Shown here: piece after piece, positions 9,194 through 17,711 of the stretch
How positions within the stretch are numbered: the stretch's first letter is position 1
Layout: every line of letters begins with the position of its first letter
From: JANSWP01 sp041941305
GTDB lineage: Bacteria; Bacteroidota; Bacteroidia; Chitinophagales; Saprospiraceae
Direction of reading: 5' to 3'
Assembly (NCBI GenBank): GCA_041941305.1
Contig: JBGTQJ010000005.1
Span: 186,001 to 250,000, forward strand
Length of the DNA: 64,000 nucleotides
Translations under genes and position numbers: made by a program
Notes under the pieces: generated by a model
Told to the model about the DNA's origin: nothing
The model's input: only the letters and a program-made list of their open reading frames with translations
Database searches by the model: none

Positions 9194-9234
9194 CCGCAAC
9201 TCTCCAAAAGTTCGCAACTTTTGGAGAGTTGCGG
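9194..9234. terminator. bidirectional hairpin terminator (19-bp perfect stem)
   Basis: CCGCAACTCTCCAAAAGTT, loop CGC, then its exact complement. It fills the 56-bp gap between two convergent genes, so it could stop transcription from both sides. Confidence 0.8.
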
Positions 9235-9239
9235 GAAAA

Positions 9240-10199
9240 TCATTCCTTTAAAACCTTCCTTAGCTTATCAATTGAAATATTCCCTCCACATATCACTATC
9301 ACAGAAGTCTGTCCCTGAAATCGCTCCACATTTTTGATAAAAGAGGCGACTGCGACTGCTGCTGCTCCTTCAATCAACTTCCGCTCCGTATTTAAGATCA
9401 AGCGGAGAGATTCCCCAATTTCAGATTCTGATACCAAAAAGAATTCATCTATCAACTGTTTGCATATTGGAAAAGTGATCGAATCTTCTTCAAAAGCACC
9501 TGCTGAACCATCTGATAAGGTGTCTTTTGTTTCTACTGTTACATATTTATTTTGCTGTACACTAAGCGCCATTTCCGGGGAATTTTCAGGTTGGCAACCA
9601 AATAATTTTACCTCTGGACGAATCGACTTCATATAAGTCCCAATTCCTGAAATCAAACCACCTCCCCCAACAGTAACAAATAAATTGTCAATCTTCCCGG
9701 GATGCTGCTGAGTAATCTCATATGCGATGGTCCCCTGACCACCAATGACTTGTGGGTCATTGTAGGGTGATATGTAGGTCAGATTCTGCTCTCCTGCTTT
9801 TTGATTTGCATAAGTTTCTGTGATAAAACAGTCGGCGCCATACTTTTGAATTTCAGCGCCAAAAGCTTTTAATGCAGCGTATTTGGTAGTAACAATATTT
9901 TCCGGAACCACTACCTTGCCCTTCATTTTCAAGATACTCAATGCCCTGGCAACACCCATTCCGTGATTGCCTGTGGAAGCAGTGATGACACCATTCTCAA
10001 TTCCATTTTCTGCTAACCAGAGCACTTTGTTCATGGCTCCCCGAGCTTTAAAGGAACCTGTATGTTGCTCACTTTCCAGTTTCAGATAAACCTTTCCATT
10101 GCACAAATTGCTCAGATGAGCTGAATACAACAAGGGTGTTTTTAAAATATAGGGTCGAATGCGATTGGCGGCATTCAAAATTTCTGGTAACAAGTTCAT
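9240..10199 (-). CDS. PLP-dependent serine/threonine dehydratase family protein
   Basis: 319 residues, fold type II PLP enzyme. Lys51 in TGSFKARGA is the cofactor Schiff-base lysine, and the glycine loop VGGGGLISG (~177-185) binds the phosphate. STGNHG (~75-80) is the substrate-carboxylate loop of threonine dehydratases. It lacks the C-terminal ACT-like regulatory domain of biosynthetic IlvA, so a catabolic threonine/serine ammonia-lyase or a serine racemase-like role fits best; sequence alone does not separate these. Its ATG overlaps the stop codon of the upstream gene (ATGA at 10196-10199), indicating translational coupling in an operon with two secreted proteins, an unusual partnership. 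No signal peptide; cytosolic. Confidence 0.9.
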   Translation of the reverse strand: MNLLPEILNAANRIRPYILKTPLLYSAHLSNLCNGKVYLKLESEQHTGSFKARGAMNKVLWLAENGIENGVITASTGNHGMGVARALSILKMKGKVVVPENIVTTKYAALKAFGAEIQKYGADCFITETYANQKAGEQNLTYISPYNDPQVIGGQGTIAYEITQQHPGKIDNLFVTVGGGGLISGIGTYMKSIRPEVKLFGCQPENSPEMALSVQQNKYVTVETKDTLSDGSAGAFEEDSITFPICKQLIDEFFLVSESEIGESLRLILNTERKLIEGAAAVAVASFIKNVERFQGQTSVIVICGGNISIDKLRKVLKE

Positions 10200-11545
10200 T
10201 CTATTGTAAATTCTAAAGTATAAAATTGCTGGTTTCGAGCTTCCTCTGCCTTTTCCAAATCTCTGTCAAATAGACGATTCAAGTTATTTCCCGCTAAATC
10301 TTCTAAAATGGCATCAACCTGAATCCTGTAATCTCCTGACTTCCAATCGCTTGATGGCGAAAAGCTCAGCATCATATCATTATCATTAAGAGAAATAGCG
10401 CCTTTGATTTCTTTACCAAAAGCATCCAAAATCTGAAAGGATTTCAAAGCGACTGCATGATCCAAGGCTTCTCCGAAGTTTATTTTCAATGGTTTTTTGG
10501 TAGCAGGTTTGGGTGCGAAAATAGTCCAATCTGCTAAACTCAGCTCATGCCGATCATCTTCTCCCACGTAAAATTGTTTGATAAAATCATGCTCCATCTC
10601 CTGCCCAAAAGCATCCTTCCATTTGTTTAAAATTCGAAGGGTATATCTTTTTCCTTTTTCCAGCGGAGTTCCCATTGAAGTATTGGGTCCTAAAGCTCTT
10701 TTCACCCTCCCCGGATCAAACCACAAGGTGAGTCTTTTTCGCTCTGAATCCCACAATTCCGGTATCAACTCCAAAAACGGCTCAAAGACTTTTGTTCCTT
10801 CTTCATTGGTCAAAAGGATATTTTGGTAGGCTTCTCCTTGCCTCATCGGATGGGAAAAATAAAGGTACATTTTCAACAAATTGGCAGGTAAGGTATCAAC
10901 TGAGGGAAATATAGCTTCTACTTTGGATATCGGACGATTTTGTTTTACTGGAAGCGAAAATTCGATGGTGTCTTTTTTAAATAAAATGGCGGTGTAGGTT
11001 AGGTCCTGATTAAAGGAAAATCGTGGAGCGAAGTATAATTTATTTTCAGAAAATGAATAAGCCCCTAATACTGTAGGGTAATTATTTTTTTGATTGTGGA
11101 TGTTTGTTCCCACATATACCTGTAGGGCTTCCTGCTTTTTTACAGCTTTGCTTTGAAGTTGCTGAACTTGGGTCTTGTCATAAATTTCTGCTACCAACTG
11201 GTATTTGCCATCTCTTTGAACGAAATAAAAATCTGCAGGTTCCTGGGACCAGGCATGAGAAAAAAACAAGCTAAACAGGATAACGAGATTAGTTTTAAGA
11301 ATAGAAAGGGGAAAGCTAAAGTATTGCCCTCGCCGACCCTTATTCCTATGCTTAATGTCCAATGGACATTTCCATCGCATCCTAAAGTGGAAAATCTGCC
11401 CCCTGATATGCACTTCATTTTCAGTGGGCGGATTCTCCTCCTTTAGGAGGTTGGGAGGTCTGCGAGAGCAATTTTTGAAGGGACTAAATTGCACTGCCTT
11501 TAGAAAAGCAATATTAATAGAGAATAAGTTATTCACGCTTATCAC
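10196..11545 (-). CDS. secreted protein with SbsA-type Ig-like domain; N-terminus altered by a repeat element
   Basis: The reading frame opens with GTG overlapping the upstream stop (GTGA, 11542-11545), giving 449 residues. Residues ~80-100 (LKTNLVILFSLFFSHAWSQ) look like a normal signal peptide, so the first ~75 residues are unexpected. Residues ~24-75 are encoded by a palindromic repeat of the CCCCCTAAAGGGGG family (11323-11472). Either the repeat landed between start codon and signal peptide, or a non-ATG start further in is used. The mature part holds a bacterial Ig-like region (SKVEAIFPSVDTLPANLLKM and LYFSHPMRQGEAY are typical of SbsA Ig-like domains) and a C-terminal beta domain (KPLKINFGEALDHAVA...). 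No catalytic motif; function unknown, probably surface or periplasmic. Second gene of a three-gene coupled operon. Confidence 0.75.
   Translation of the reverse strand: MISVNNLFSINIAFLKAVQFSPFKNCSRRPPNLLKEENPPTENEVHIRGQIFHFRMRWKCPLDIKHRNKGRRGQYFSFPLSILKTNLVILFSLFFSHAWSQEPADFYFVQRDGKYQLVAEIYDKTQVQQLQSKAVKKQEALQVYVGTNIHNQKNNYPTVLGAYSFSENKLYFAPRFSFNQDLTYTAILFKKDTIEFSLPVKQNRPISKVEAIFPSVDTLPANLLKMYLYFSHPMRQGEAYQNILLTNEEGTKVFEPFLELIPELWDSERKRLTLWFDPGRVKRALGPNTSMGTPLEKGKRYTLRILNKWKDAFGQEMEHDFIKQFYVGEDDRHELSLADWTIFAPKPATKKPLKINFGEALDHAVALKSFQILDAFGKEIKGAISLNDNDMMLSFSPSSDWKSGDYRIQVDAILEDLAGNNLNRLFDRDLEKAEEARNQQFYTLEFTIE
11323..11472. repeat. diverged CCCCCTAAAGGGGG-family element in 5' coding region
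   Basis: Outer arms ATTGCCCTCGCCGACCC and (complement) ATTGCTCTCGCAGACCT pair imperfectly. Inside lie CTCCTCCTTTAGGAGG, the right-arm signature of the family in decayed form, and an extra 17-base palindrome AATGTCCAATGGACATT at 11354-11370. It is entirely within the reading frame of the Ig-like protein. Confidence 0.65.
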
Positions 11546-12654
11546 AACTGCCTTTTTGGTGCCGCAAACAAATTCAAATCACCATTTGATTTTCTTTGGA
11601 GCAAAACGAGTTCATCACCCATCTTGTCCATCTGGAGCACATTTACAAATGGCAAAGCAAGGAATTCCACTCCTGCTGTTCCATAGCGTTCAACTCGCTC
11701 TGTCAATTGACCGGCATATGCTTCAATTTTTTCAGGGTCAAAACGCATCAAAGCCCGATTGGTATTTGCCATATAGATGTATTCTTTTTCTCCTTTTTGA
11801 AAACTCAAAATATCCATTGGTGTATTCCAATTTCCAAGTTCAGCTATGGTTCTGCCTTTGGTATGTTTACCTGTTTTTAGCTCGTCCATAGGAAACAATA
11901 CCATTGGCGTACAAGTAAAGCTTGCAATGAGTTGTTTTTTCCCATTTAGCTCGTAAGGCATGAAAGTTTTAATAGGTGCATAGGTTTCGTATTTGCCGTG
12001 AGCAGCATGGTAGATTTCCAAAGAAGCGTGCATTTGATCTTTCTGGAAGGGAAAAAATATGCTGCGGAAAGTAGAACTAAATTCTTCATTGGACAAGCCA
12101 GTAATCATCACTTTACCATCATAATAACCCAAATCTGAAATAGCCCATCTTCGAAGCGAGCGACCACGACGGTCCTTGGCATCTGCTGCAGCTACACTAT
12201 TGATTGAGACTTTGGAATATTTGATATTGCTCAATTCCACAAGATTCCAGTGCTCCCCATCTGTTTTGAGTATTACAGGAGTTGCATCTTGCAAATGGAT
12301 GGCGAAATACACCATTTTAGACAATTGATTGATTGCCATATCCTGAATGGTGATCGCATCTTCAGTTGTACCCAAAGCTGCTGCAATTTTTTCATCTACA
12401 TTTTTGATATTAATCGCTTCGCTACGTTCTGCTGGCTCTCGATCTTCCGTATCCAAAGCAATAACTGTCGCATTCTGAGTGTCACCTATCAACAATATCC
12501 CCTCCGGTGCAAAGGCGATGGCGCTTACCGATTGAATGTCAGGATCGCCTTCAATAAAATTTTCCGTTAGTTTTTCATAGCGGTTATTGGCAAAAGCCAA
12601 AGAGGAAATCAAAAAACAAATTAAAAACAGGAAAAAATGGTGAGTTCTTTTCAT
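11542..12654 (-). CDS. secreted beta-propeller-like protein of unknown function
   Basis: 370 residues with a clear signal peptide (MKRTHHFFLFLICFLISSLAFA). The mature protein has repeated segments such as SVSAIAFAPEGILLIGDTQNA, MAINQLSKMVYFAIHL and FTCTPMVLFPMD, each ending in hydrophobic strands. This resembles a WD40/NHL-type propeller with about six blades. No catalytic residues or named family were recognised. It heads an operon in which the next gene starts inside its stop codon. Upstream (12668-12892) are a long nested hairpin and a heptanucleotide repeat rather than an obvious promoter. Possibly a periplasmic sensor or scaffold; this is a guess. Confidence 0.75.
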   Translation of the reverse strand: MKRTHHFFLFLICFLISSLAFANNRYEKLTENFIEGDPDIQSVSAIAFAPEGILLIGDTQNATVIALDTEDREPAERSEAINIKNVDEKIAAALGTTEDAITIQDMAINQLSKMVYFAIHLQDATPVILKTDGEHWNLVELSNIKYSKVSINSVAAADAKDRRGRSLRRWAISDLGYYDGKVMITGLSNEEFSSTFRSIFFPFQKDQMHASLEIYHAAHGKYETYAPIKTFMPYELNGKKQLIASFTCTPMVLFPMDELKTGKHTKGRTIAELGNWNTPMDILSFQKGEKEYIYMANTNRALMRFDPEKIEAYAGQLTERVERYGTAGVEFLALPFVNVLQMDKMGDELVLLQRKSNGDLNLFAAPKRQL

Positions 12655-12667
12655 AATGAAATTGATT

Positions 12668-12830
12668 TAGGGGTTAGGCAATTATTAATCTACCACAAAT
12701 GGTGTAGGGATTTTTCTCTTAGGCAAGGCGAAAAACGTAGGTGACGCAGCGCGTCAGCGAGGCTTTTTAACGCAGCATAAGGGAAAAATAACAAGCCAGA
12801 CTGGTAGATTATTATTTTCCTAAGCCCTTA
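12668..12830. repeat. 163-bp nested hairpin element
   Basis: Outer imperfect inverted arms (TTAGGCAATTATTAATCTAC at 12674-12693 against GGTAGATTATTATTTTCCTA at 12803-12822), a second pair of arms (TTTTTCTCTTAGGC / GCATAAGGGAAAAA), and a GC-rich centre with TGACGC-AGC-GCGTCA at 12742-12756. The whole element can fold into one long stem. No open reading frame. Confidence 0.75.
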
Positions 12831-12860
12831 AGTGGAAAGATTGAATAAAGGTAAGGGTTT

Positions 12861-12892
12861 GTTGGTGGACGGCCAACGGTGGATGGTAGACG
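12861..12892. repeat. heptanucleotide repeat (intergenic copy)
   Basis: GTTGGTGGACGGCCAACGGT followed by GGATGGTAGACG: about four units of the same degenerate 7-mer found inside the hybrid regulator gene, here in noncoding DNA. This shows it is a mobile or dispersed repeat rather than a protein feature. Confidence 0.6.
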
Positions 12893-12962
12893 ATTTTTAG
12901 GTTTGGGCCTTTGCCTCCCATCCAGGTAAACCAGCAGCCAGGAAATCAGTTTCATCTATTTA

Positions 12963-14420
12963 TTAAGCTTTTGCGATTTTCAGTGTTTGCCTTTTGAAAA
13001 AATACAACACTACCAAGATGATCCCGATTGGAATGACAGACATGGTGAATGCCGTTTGTCCATCCAGGTGTTCAAACATGTAGCCTGTTATAAGAGAACC
13101 TGTAAATCCCCCTAAGGCGGAAAAAACGACAATTAATCCAGACATTGGAGCATGTTGGTGGACTGGTAATGCACTCAAGATAACTGAATTGATAGCTGGA
13201 TAGATTGGTGCCAGACAAAGTCCTATCATAGGAAAAACAAATGCGGCTAATGGAGCATTGAACCAACTTGTGACATCAGAGGCATCTACATTTTCTGCCA
13301 ATGGCATCACAATTAGTACAAGTATTCCAGCAATAATCAAGCTAATTGCCAATATTTTAAACCAATCAAATTTTTTGAGGATGAATCCTCCAAGAAATCT
13401 TCCCAAAGCAATGGAAGCTGCCAAAATACTTGCCATTTCAATACTCAGGGAAGTAGGTAATTGTAGAACTTGGCTATTGAAGCTCGGCAACCAGCTCATA
13501 ATGCCTTGTTCAATTAACACATATAAAAATGCACTGATTATAAATATAAGAACAAGAGGCTTAATTGCCAGCTTTAGCATTTCTGCAAAATCTTTAATTG
13601 TTTTCTTCCAATTAGGTTCTTCCAATTCTTTATTTCTGAAACCATCACTCCACAATACAAGTATTATCAATAATCCAAGAATACCCCCAATAGATACAAT
13701 TTTCCATATAATGGATATGCTCTTGAACAATTCAATTACATTTTCAATAACGAGGAAAAGTATTACTGCGAAAAATAATATTAGAAAGATGTACTTTAAC
13801 GTTGACAAAAAACCTTTGTTTAGATTGTGGCTATTGTCTTTATGGGCTTTAGACTCATCTAGTTTGGTATTGGCTAATAAAATAAAAGCTACCGCACTTA
13901 AAACAGCTAATAGATAATAGGCATTGAGCCATGAAGTGGATTTGAGATTACTGTCATCTACAAAATAGCTAAAAATAAAATACCCGGAAAGTACCCCAAT
14001 CATAAAAAAAGACTCAATAAAGTTCATAAAACTGACATGCTCCTTTTCATCCTCTGTCACTAATCCAATAGTTGCAAAAACCGAAACTTTAATAAAAGCA
14101 AAACTCACACCTACTGCTGCAAACATCAATTTTGTCATCCAAAAAGTTGGTACCTGAGGCATAGCCAAACAAACTAAAGAAATAAACCCCAATGAGATAA
14201 GCATAGCTCTTTTGTAGCCAATTTTCAAAATATGTGCAGCTACAAAAAATGAAACAATTGCAATGCTCAAATCCTTAAAGCCTTCCAGAATAGCAGCACT
14301 AGAAGCTGTCACCCCATAATTATTCTGAACTTGCAAAATAACAGTTCCAACACTATTCAATAAAATGGCAAAAACGAAGTAGTTGATAAAGAGGGACAGC
14401 TTGATTTTTAGATGTTTCAT
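12963..14420 (-). CDS. MFS transporter, probable sugar uptake
   Basis: 485 residues from ATG at 14420; an upstream start would overlap the divergent trehalase gene and add a non-transporter tail. About 12 hydrophobic helices are visible, with the MFS loop LKIGYKRAM after helix 2 and the pseudo-repeat LGRFLGGFILKKFDW in the second half. An elongated central loop contains two extra hydrophobic stretches (LFFAVILFLVIENVI, IVSIGGILGLLIILVLW), so the helix count may be 14. It is divergently transcribed from a trehalase gene 57 bp away, which suggests trehalose or another disaccharide as substrate; this is inference from context. Inner membrane. Confidence 0.85.
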   Translation of the reverse strand: MKHLKIKLSLFINYFVFAILLNSVGTVILQVQNNYGVTASSAAILEGFKDLSIAIVSFFVAAHILKIGYKRAMLISLGFISLVCLAMPQVPTFWMTKLMFAAVGVSFAFIKVSVFATIGLVTEDEKEHVSFMNFIESFFMIGVLSGYFIFSYFVDDSNLKSTSWLNAYYLLAVLSAVAFILLANTKLDESKAHKDNSHNLNKGFLSTLKYIFLILFFAVILFLVIENVIELFKSISIIWKIVSIGGILGLLIILVLWSDGFRNKELEEPNWKKTIKDFAEMLKLAIKPLVLIFIISAFLYVLIEQGIMSWLPSFNSQVLQLPTSLSIEMASILAASIALGRFLGGFILKKFDWFKILAISLIIAGILVLIVMPLAENVDASDVTSWFNAPLAAFVFPMIGLCLAPIYPAINSVILSALPVHQHAPMSGLIVVFSALGGFTGSLITGYMFEHLDGQTAFTMSVIPIGIILVVLYFFKRQTLKIAKA

Positions 14421-14477
14421 TTTGATGCGTTTGTTGAAAGTTTGGTATTTTTCGAATTTGAGTAAAATTAGAAAAAA
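14421..14477. promoter_or_regulatory. divergent promoter region, MFS / trehalase
   Basis: 57-bp AT-rich gap between divergent start codons. On the plus strand TTTG at 14421-14424 and TATTTTTC at 14446-14453 approximate the Bacteroidota -33 and -7 boxes with 21 bases between them; the last base of the -7 box does not match. The minus-strand promoter is less clear. Confidence 0.4.
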
Positions 14478-15980
14478 ATGAATCAAACACATGACCAGCT
14501 TTATGGAGTCCTCTTCCATGCTATTCAACTTAGTGGCATCTTTCCAGATTCTAAAACCTTCGTAGACAGCATTCCCAAATATGCTCCTGAAAAAATATTA
14601 AAATCCTATTTAACGGAAAAAACCAAAAGTGGCTTTGACTTAAAAGGATTTGTACATGAGCATTTTGAAATGCCTGTAGCGCCTGCTTCTGACTTTCAGG
14701 CTGATACCAATCGCCCCATAGAAGAGCACATCAACTTACTTTGGGATCTACTGACTAGAGAAGCTGATAGGGAAATTCCTGGCAGTTCTCTGATTCCATT
14801 GCCTCATCCATATATTGTGCCTGGTGGCAGATTTGGAGAGATTTATTATTGGGACAGCTATTTCACCATGTTGGGTTTGCAAGTTGCAGGTCGAGTGGAT
14901 ATGATTCAGCATATGGTCGATAATTTTGCCTATCTGATTGATAAAATCGGATTTATCCCAAATGGCAATCGGACTTATTTTACAGGACGTTCCCAACCTC
15001 CCTTTTTCTCTTTGATGGTCAGATTATTGGCAGAGGAAAAAGGAGATCAGATCCTGGAAAAATACTTGCCCCAGTTGGAAATTGAGTACAATCAATTTTG
15101 GTTGGCGGGAGCTCAAGAGGCTTTACAAAACTCAAGAGGTGGACAAAGGGTAGTATGGCTCAACCCCGATAGTTTTGAATACCTAAATCGTTACTGGGAT
15201 GATCGAGCTACGCCCCGTGAAGAATCTTTCCCCGAAGATTTTGAAATGGCCATTGAATTGACTAGAGATTCGCTTCAATTGTACAGGGACCTGCGTGCAG
15301 GTTGTGAATCAGGATGGGATTTTACTTCCAGATGGTGTCGGGATGGCAAATCTTTAAGCACCATTAGAACTACCGAACTGCTACCACCTGATTTGAATGC
15401 CTTGATGTATCATTTGGAAGAAACATTGGTCATGGCTTACAAAGTAGCCGATATGGAGCGCGTTGCAATAAAATATGCAGACAAGGTAGCTGACCGAAAA
15501 GCAGCTTTAAATAAATATTGTTGGGACGAACAGCAGGGGATCTACATGGATTATGACTTTATAAAAAAAGAACGGACGGGTATCGGTTCTGCTGCTACCA
15601 TGTTCCCTCTTTTCTTCAAAATGGCTTCAGAAGTTCAAGCAGCAAAAATTGCCAATTACATCGAAAGAAAATTGCTCCGCCCTGGGGGAATTGTCACAAC
15701 TGCCATTCACTCTGGACAGCAATGGGATGCACCAAATGGTTGGCCACCACTTCAATGGGTCACTATAGCTGGTTTAAGAAATTATGGCTACACCAAACTC
15801 GCCAGCACCATAAAGGACCGCTGGATAGCGCTCAACAAAAAAGTCTACAAAAACACTGGCAAAATGATGGAAAAATACAATGTAGAGGATCTCAGTTTGG
15901 TAGCTGGTGGAGGGGAATATCCCGTACAGGATGGTTTTGGTTGGAGTAATGGGGTATTATTGAAATTATTAAGTGAGTAA
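14478..15980 (+). CDS. treF: alpha,alpha-trehalase (GH37), cytosolic
   Basis: 500 residues, no signal peptide. It hydrolyses trehalose to two glucose. Both family signatures are present: PGGRFGEIYYWDSYF from residue 115 and QWDAPNGWPPLQW near ~414. By comparison with E. coli TreA, the catalytic acid is D281 in ESGWDFTSRW and the base E480 in GGGEYPVQDGFGW. Length and motifs indicate a complete enzyme of the TreF (cytosolic) type. The divergent MFS gene probably imports its substrate, giving a compact trehalose-use pair. Symbol given by analogy of location only. Confidence 0.95.
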   Translation: MNQTHDQLYGVLFHAIQLSGIFPDSKTFVDSIPKYAPEKILKSYLTEKTKSGFDLKGFVHEHFEMPVAPASDFQADTNRPIEEHINLLWDLLTREADREIPGSSLIPLPHPYIVPGGRFGEIYYWDSYFTMLGLQVAGRVDMIQHMVDNFAYLIDKIGFIPNGNRTYFTGRSQPPFFSLMVRLLAEEKGDQILEKYLPQLEIEYNQFWLAGAQEALQNSRGGQRVVWLNPDSFEYLNRYWDDRATPREESFPEDFEMAIELTRDSLQLYRDLRAGCESGWDFTSRWCRDGKSLSTIRTTELLPPDLNALMYHLEETLVMAYKVADMERVAIKYADKVADRKAALNKYCWDEQQGIYMDYDFIKKERTGIGSAATMFPLFFKMASEVQAAKIANYIERKLLRPGGIVTTAIHSGQQWDAPNGWPPLQWVTIAGLRNYGYTKLASTIKDRWIALNKKVYKNTGKMMEKYNVEDLSLVAGGGEYPVQDGFGWSNGVLLKLLSE

Positions 15981-16120
15981 CTTAAAAATATTCTTTTTTA
16001 AACTTGATATAGCAAAGTCTAACTATATGGTAGTACTTTTAAGTTTAAGTTTAAGCTCAATTTTGTACTTGAACTTGATTCTTAAAAGCCTTACTTATTT
16101 CAATGTCCTTGCATATAGAT

Positions 16121-17581
16121 CTAGTTTCTTCTATTTTTTTCCAAAATCCAATACAAACCAAAGGATACAAAGAAGGTCACAAACCAGGCATAATTGTACA
16201 AATCCATCCAGAAGGTGCCTACATTTTCAATTAGTTTTACAGTCCCAAAAAATCCAGGAAGTACCGGAATAATGCTAATTACAAAGGCAATCCAGGCATT
16301 TTTATTCCAGCCTTTGTAGATACCATCTTTTTTGAAGAGTTGGGCCAGGTCAAGCTGGGTTTTGCGAATGATGTAGTAATCACAAATCATAATACCTGCC
16401 AAGGCACCCAATAATGCAGAATAAGCGATTAGCCAAACAAAGATATATCCATGGGGGTCTGCGAGTAATTTCCATGGAAATATAATGATGCCAATGATTC
16501 CAGTGATGTATCCTCCCATTCGGAAACTGATTTTGCTGGGTAAGATATTGGCAATGCTATTTGCAGGAGCAACTACATTTGCAGCTATATTGGTGGAAAG
16601 TGTGGCGATGGTCAAGCCAAGCATGGAGATGACCACAATCAAGGGCGAACTAAACCTTCCCAGCAATTGAACTGGGTCCCAAATGGCTTCTCCAAAAATG
16701 ATAACTGTTGCACTTGTTACAGCAATTCCTATAAATGAATACAAAACCATGGTTCCTGGTAAACCAATCGCTTGTCCCCAGATTTGGTCTTTCTGGGTTT
16801 TTGCATAACGCGTGAAATCTGGAATATTTAAAGAAAGGGTCGCCCAAAAACCAACCATTGCAGTGAGCCCTGGCCAGAATATCTTCCAAAAGCCAACACC
16901 AGAAGCAGCAGCCAATTCATTAGAAGCTTCCAGAATTTGTCCCATAGAGCCCACTTCTACCCAAGCCCAAACCAGCAGTGCAATTCCAATAATCAGAAGA
17001 AAAGGCGCTGCCCAGGTTTCCAGTTTTTTGATAGAATCAATGCCTTTATAAACGATCCACATATTGATAAACCAAAAGAGCATGAAACAACCAAATTCCG
17101 CCAGATTGATGCCAATAAAATCTCCCAAATACGGACTATCCGCCACTCCAGGCATCATGACTTTCAACAATTGATAAATTGCAGCTCCACCAATCCAGGT
17201 TTGGATGCCAAACCAGCCACATGCGACTAAACCTCTAAGCAAAGCTGCTAAAATGGCTCCATCTACCCCAAAATTCAATCGAAGAAAAACTGGCAATGGA
17301 ATTCCATACTTTGTCCCTACATGTGCATTCAAAATCATCGGAATCAATACGATTACATTTCCCAGCAAAATGGTCAGCAATGCCTGCCACCAGTTCATCC
17401 CTTGATCAATTAAACTACTCGCAAGCATGTAGGTCGGTATGCAAACAGCCATGCCTACCCAAATTGCGGCTATGTTCCATTTGTCCCAGGTTCGCTGATT
17501 AGCAGGAACAGGGGCAAAATCTTCACTATAAAGGGGAGATGAAGAAACGTCTTCGGTGAGTTCTATGATTTCTTCTTTCAT
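16121..17581 (-). CDS. NCS1-family nucleobase/hydantoin/allantoin:cation symporter
   Basis: 486 residues with about 12 membrane helices. The N-terminus NQRTWDKWNIAAIWVGMAVC and the segment GIPLPVFLRLNFGVDGA followed by CGWFGIQTWIGG are hallmarks of NCS1 transporters (Mhp1, PucI, CodB relatives), and NIAANVVAPANSIANI matches the conserved helix 8 region. It imports a nucleobase or a ring compound such as allantoin or hydantoin with a cation; the exact substrate cannot be read from sequence, and no purine- or hydantoin-degrading genes lie nearby. Convergent with trehalase; the 140 bp between them contain short AAGTTT repeats only. Confidence 0.9.
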   Translation of the reverse strand: MKEEIIELTEDVSSSPLYSEDFAPVPANQRTWDKWNIAAIWVGMAVCIPTYMLASSLIDQGMNWWQALLTILLGNVIVLIPMILNAHVGTKYGIPLPVFLRLNFGVDGAILAALLRGLVACGWFGIQTWIGGAAIYQLLKVMMPGVADSPYLGDFIGINLAEFGCFMLFWFINMWIVYKGIDSIKKLETWAAPFLLIIGIALLVWAWVEVGSMGQILEASNELAAASGVGFWKIFWPGLTAMVGFWATLSLNIPDFTRYAKTQKDQIWGQAIGLPGTMVLYSFIGIAVTSATVIIFGEAIWDPVQLLGRFSSPLIVVISMLGLTIATLSTNIAANVVAPANSIANILPSKISFRMGGYITGIIGIIIFPWKLLADPHGYIFVWLIAYSALLGALAGIMICDYYIIRKTQLDLAQLFKKDGIYKGWNKNAWIAFVISIIPVLPGFFGTVKLIENVGTFWMDLYNYAWFVTFFVSFGLYWILEKNRRN

Positions 17582-17621
17582 GTCAAAGTTGGTTTTGAAT
17601 AGTAGTTCAGGCGGTAAAAAA

Positions 17622-17684
17622 TTTATGGAGGGAGCTGTTCGTATAATTTAAAATGTAAATTATACGAACAGCTCCCTCCATAAA
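17622..17684. terminator. long perfect hairpin (29-bp stem, 5-base loop)
   Basis: Arms 17622-17650 and 17656-17684 are exactly complementary, with loop AAATG. It lies between two minus-strand genes (upstream TauE/SafE, downstream NCS1). It is much longer than a normal intrinsic terminator, so it may instead be a repeat element or attenuator. Confidence 0.75.
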
Positions 17685-17693
17685 AAGATTTTT

Positions 17694-17711
17694 CAGCGGC
17701 GAAAGCCGCTG
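17694..17711 (-). terminator. hairpin with GAAA loop directly after the TauE/SafE stop codon
   Basis: CAGCGGC, loop GAAA, GCCGCTG. It abuts the stop codon at 17712 and on the minus strand is followed by AAAAATCTTTTTA, as in an intrinsic terminator. Confidence 0.6.

Larger units (their letters stand above)
12655..12962. other. 308-bp repeat-filled intergenic region
   Basis: Between two minus-strand genes. It contains a 163-bp nested hairpin (12668-12830) and a heptanucleotide repeat (12861-12892). The rest (12893-12962) shows nothing further. Confidence 0.7.

Noticed and set aside
11355..11891. 178-residue plus-strand frame across the operon junction
   Set aside because: It runs antisense through a palindromic repeat and two coupled genes; low-complexity protein with no support.
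13258..13917. 219-residue plus-strand frame opposite the MFS transporter
   Set aside because: Shadow of the transporter's hydrophobic codons; the transporter has clear membrane helices and MFS motifs in the other strand.
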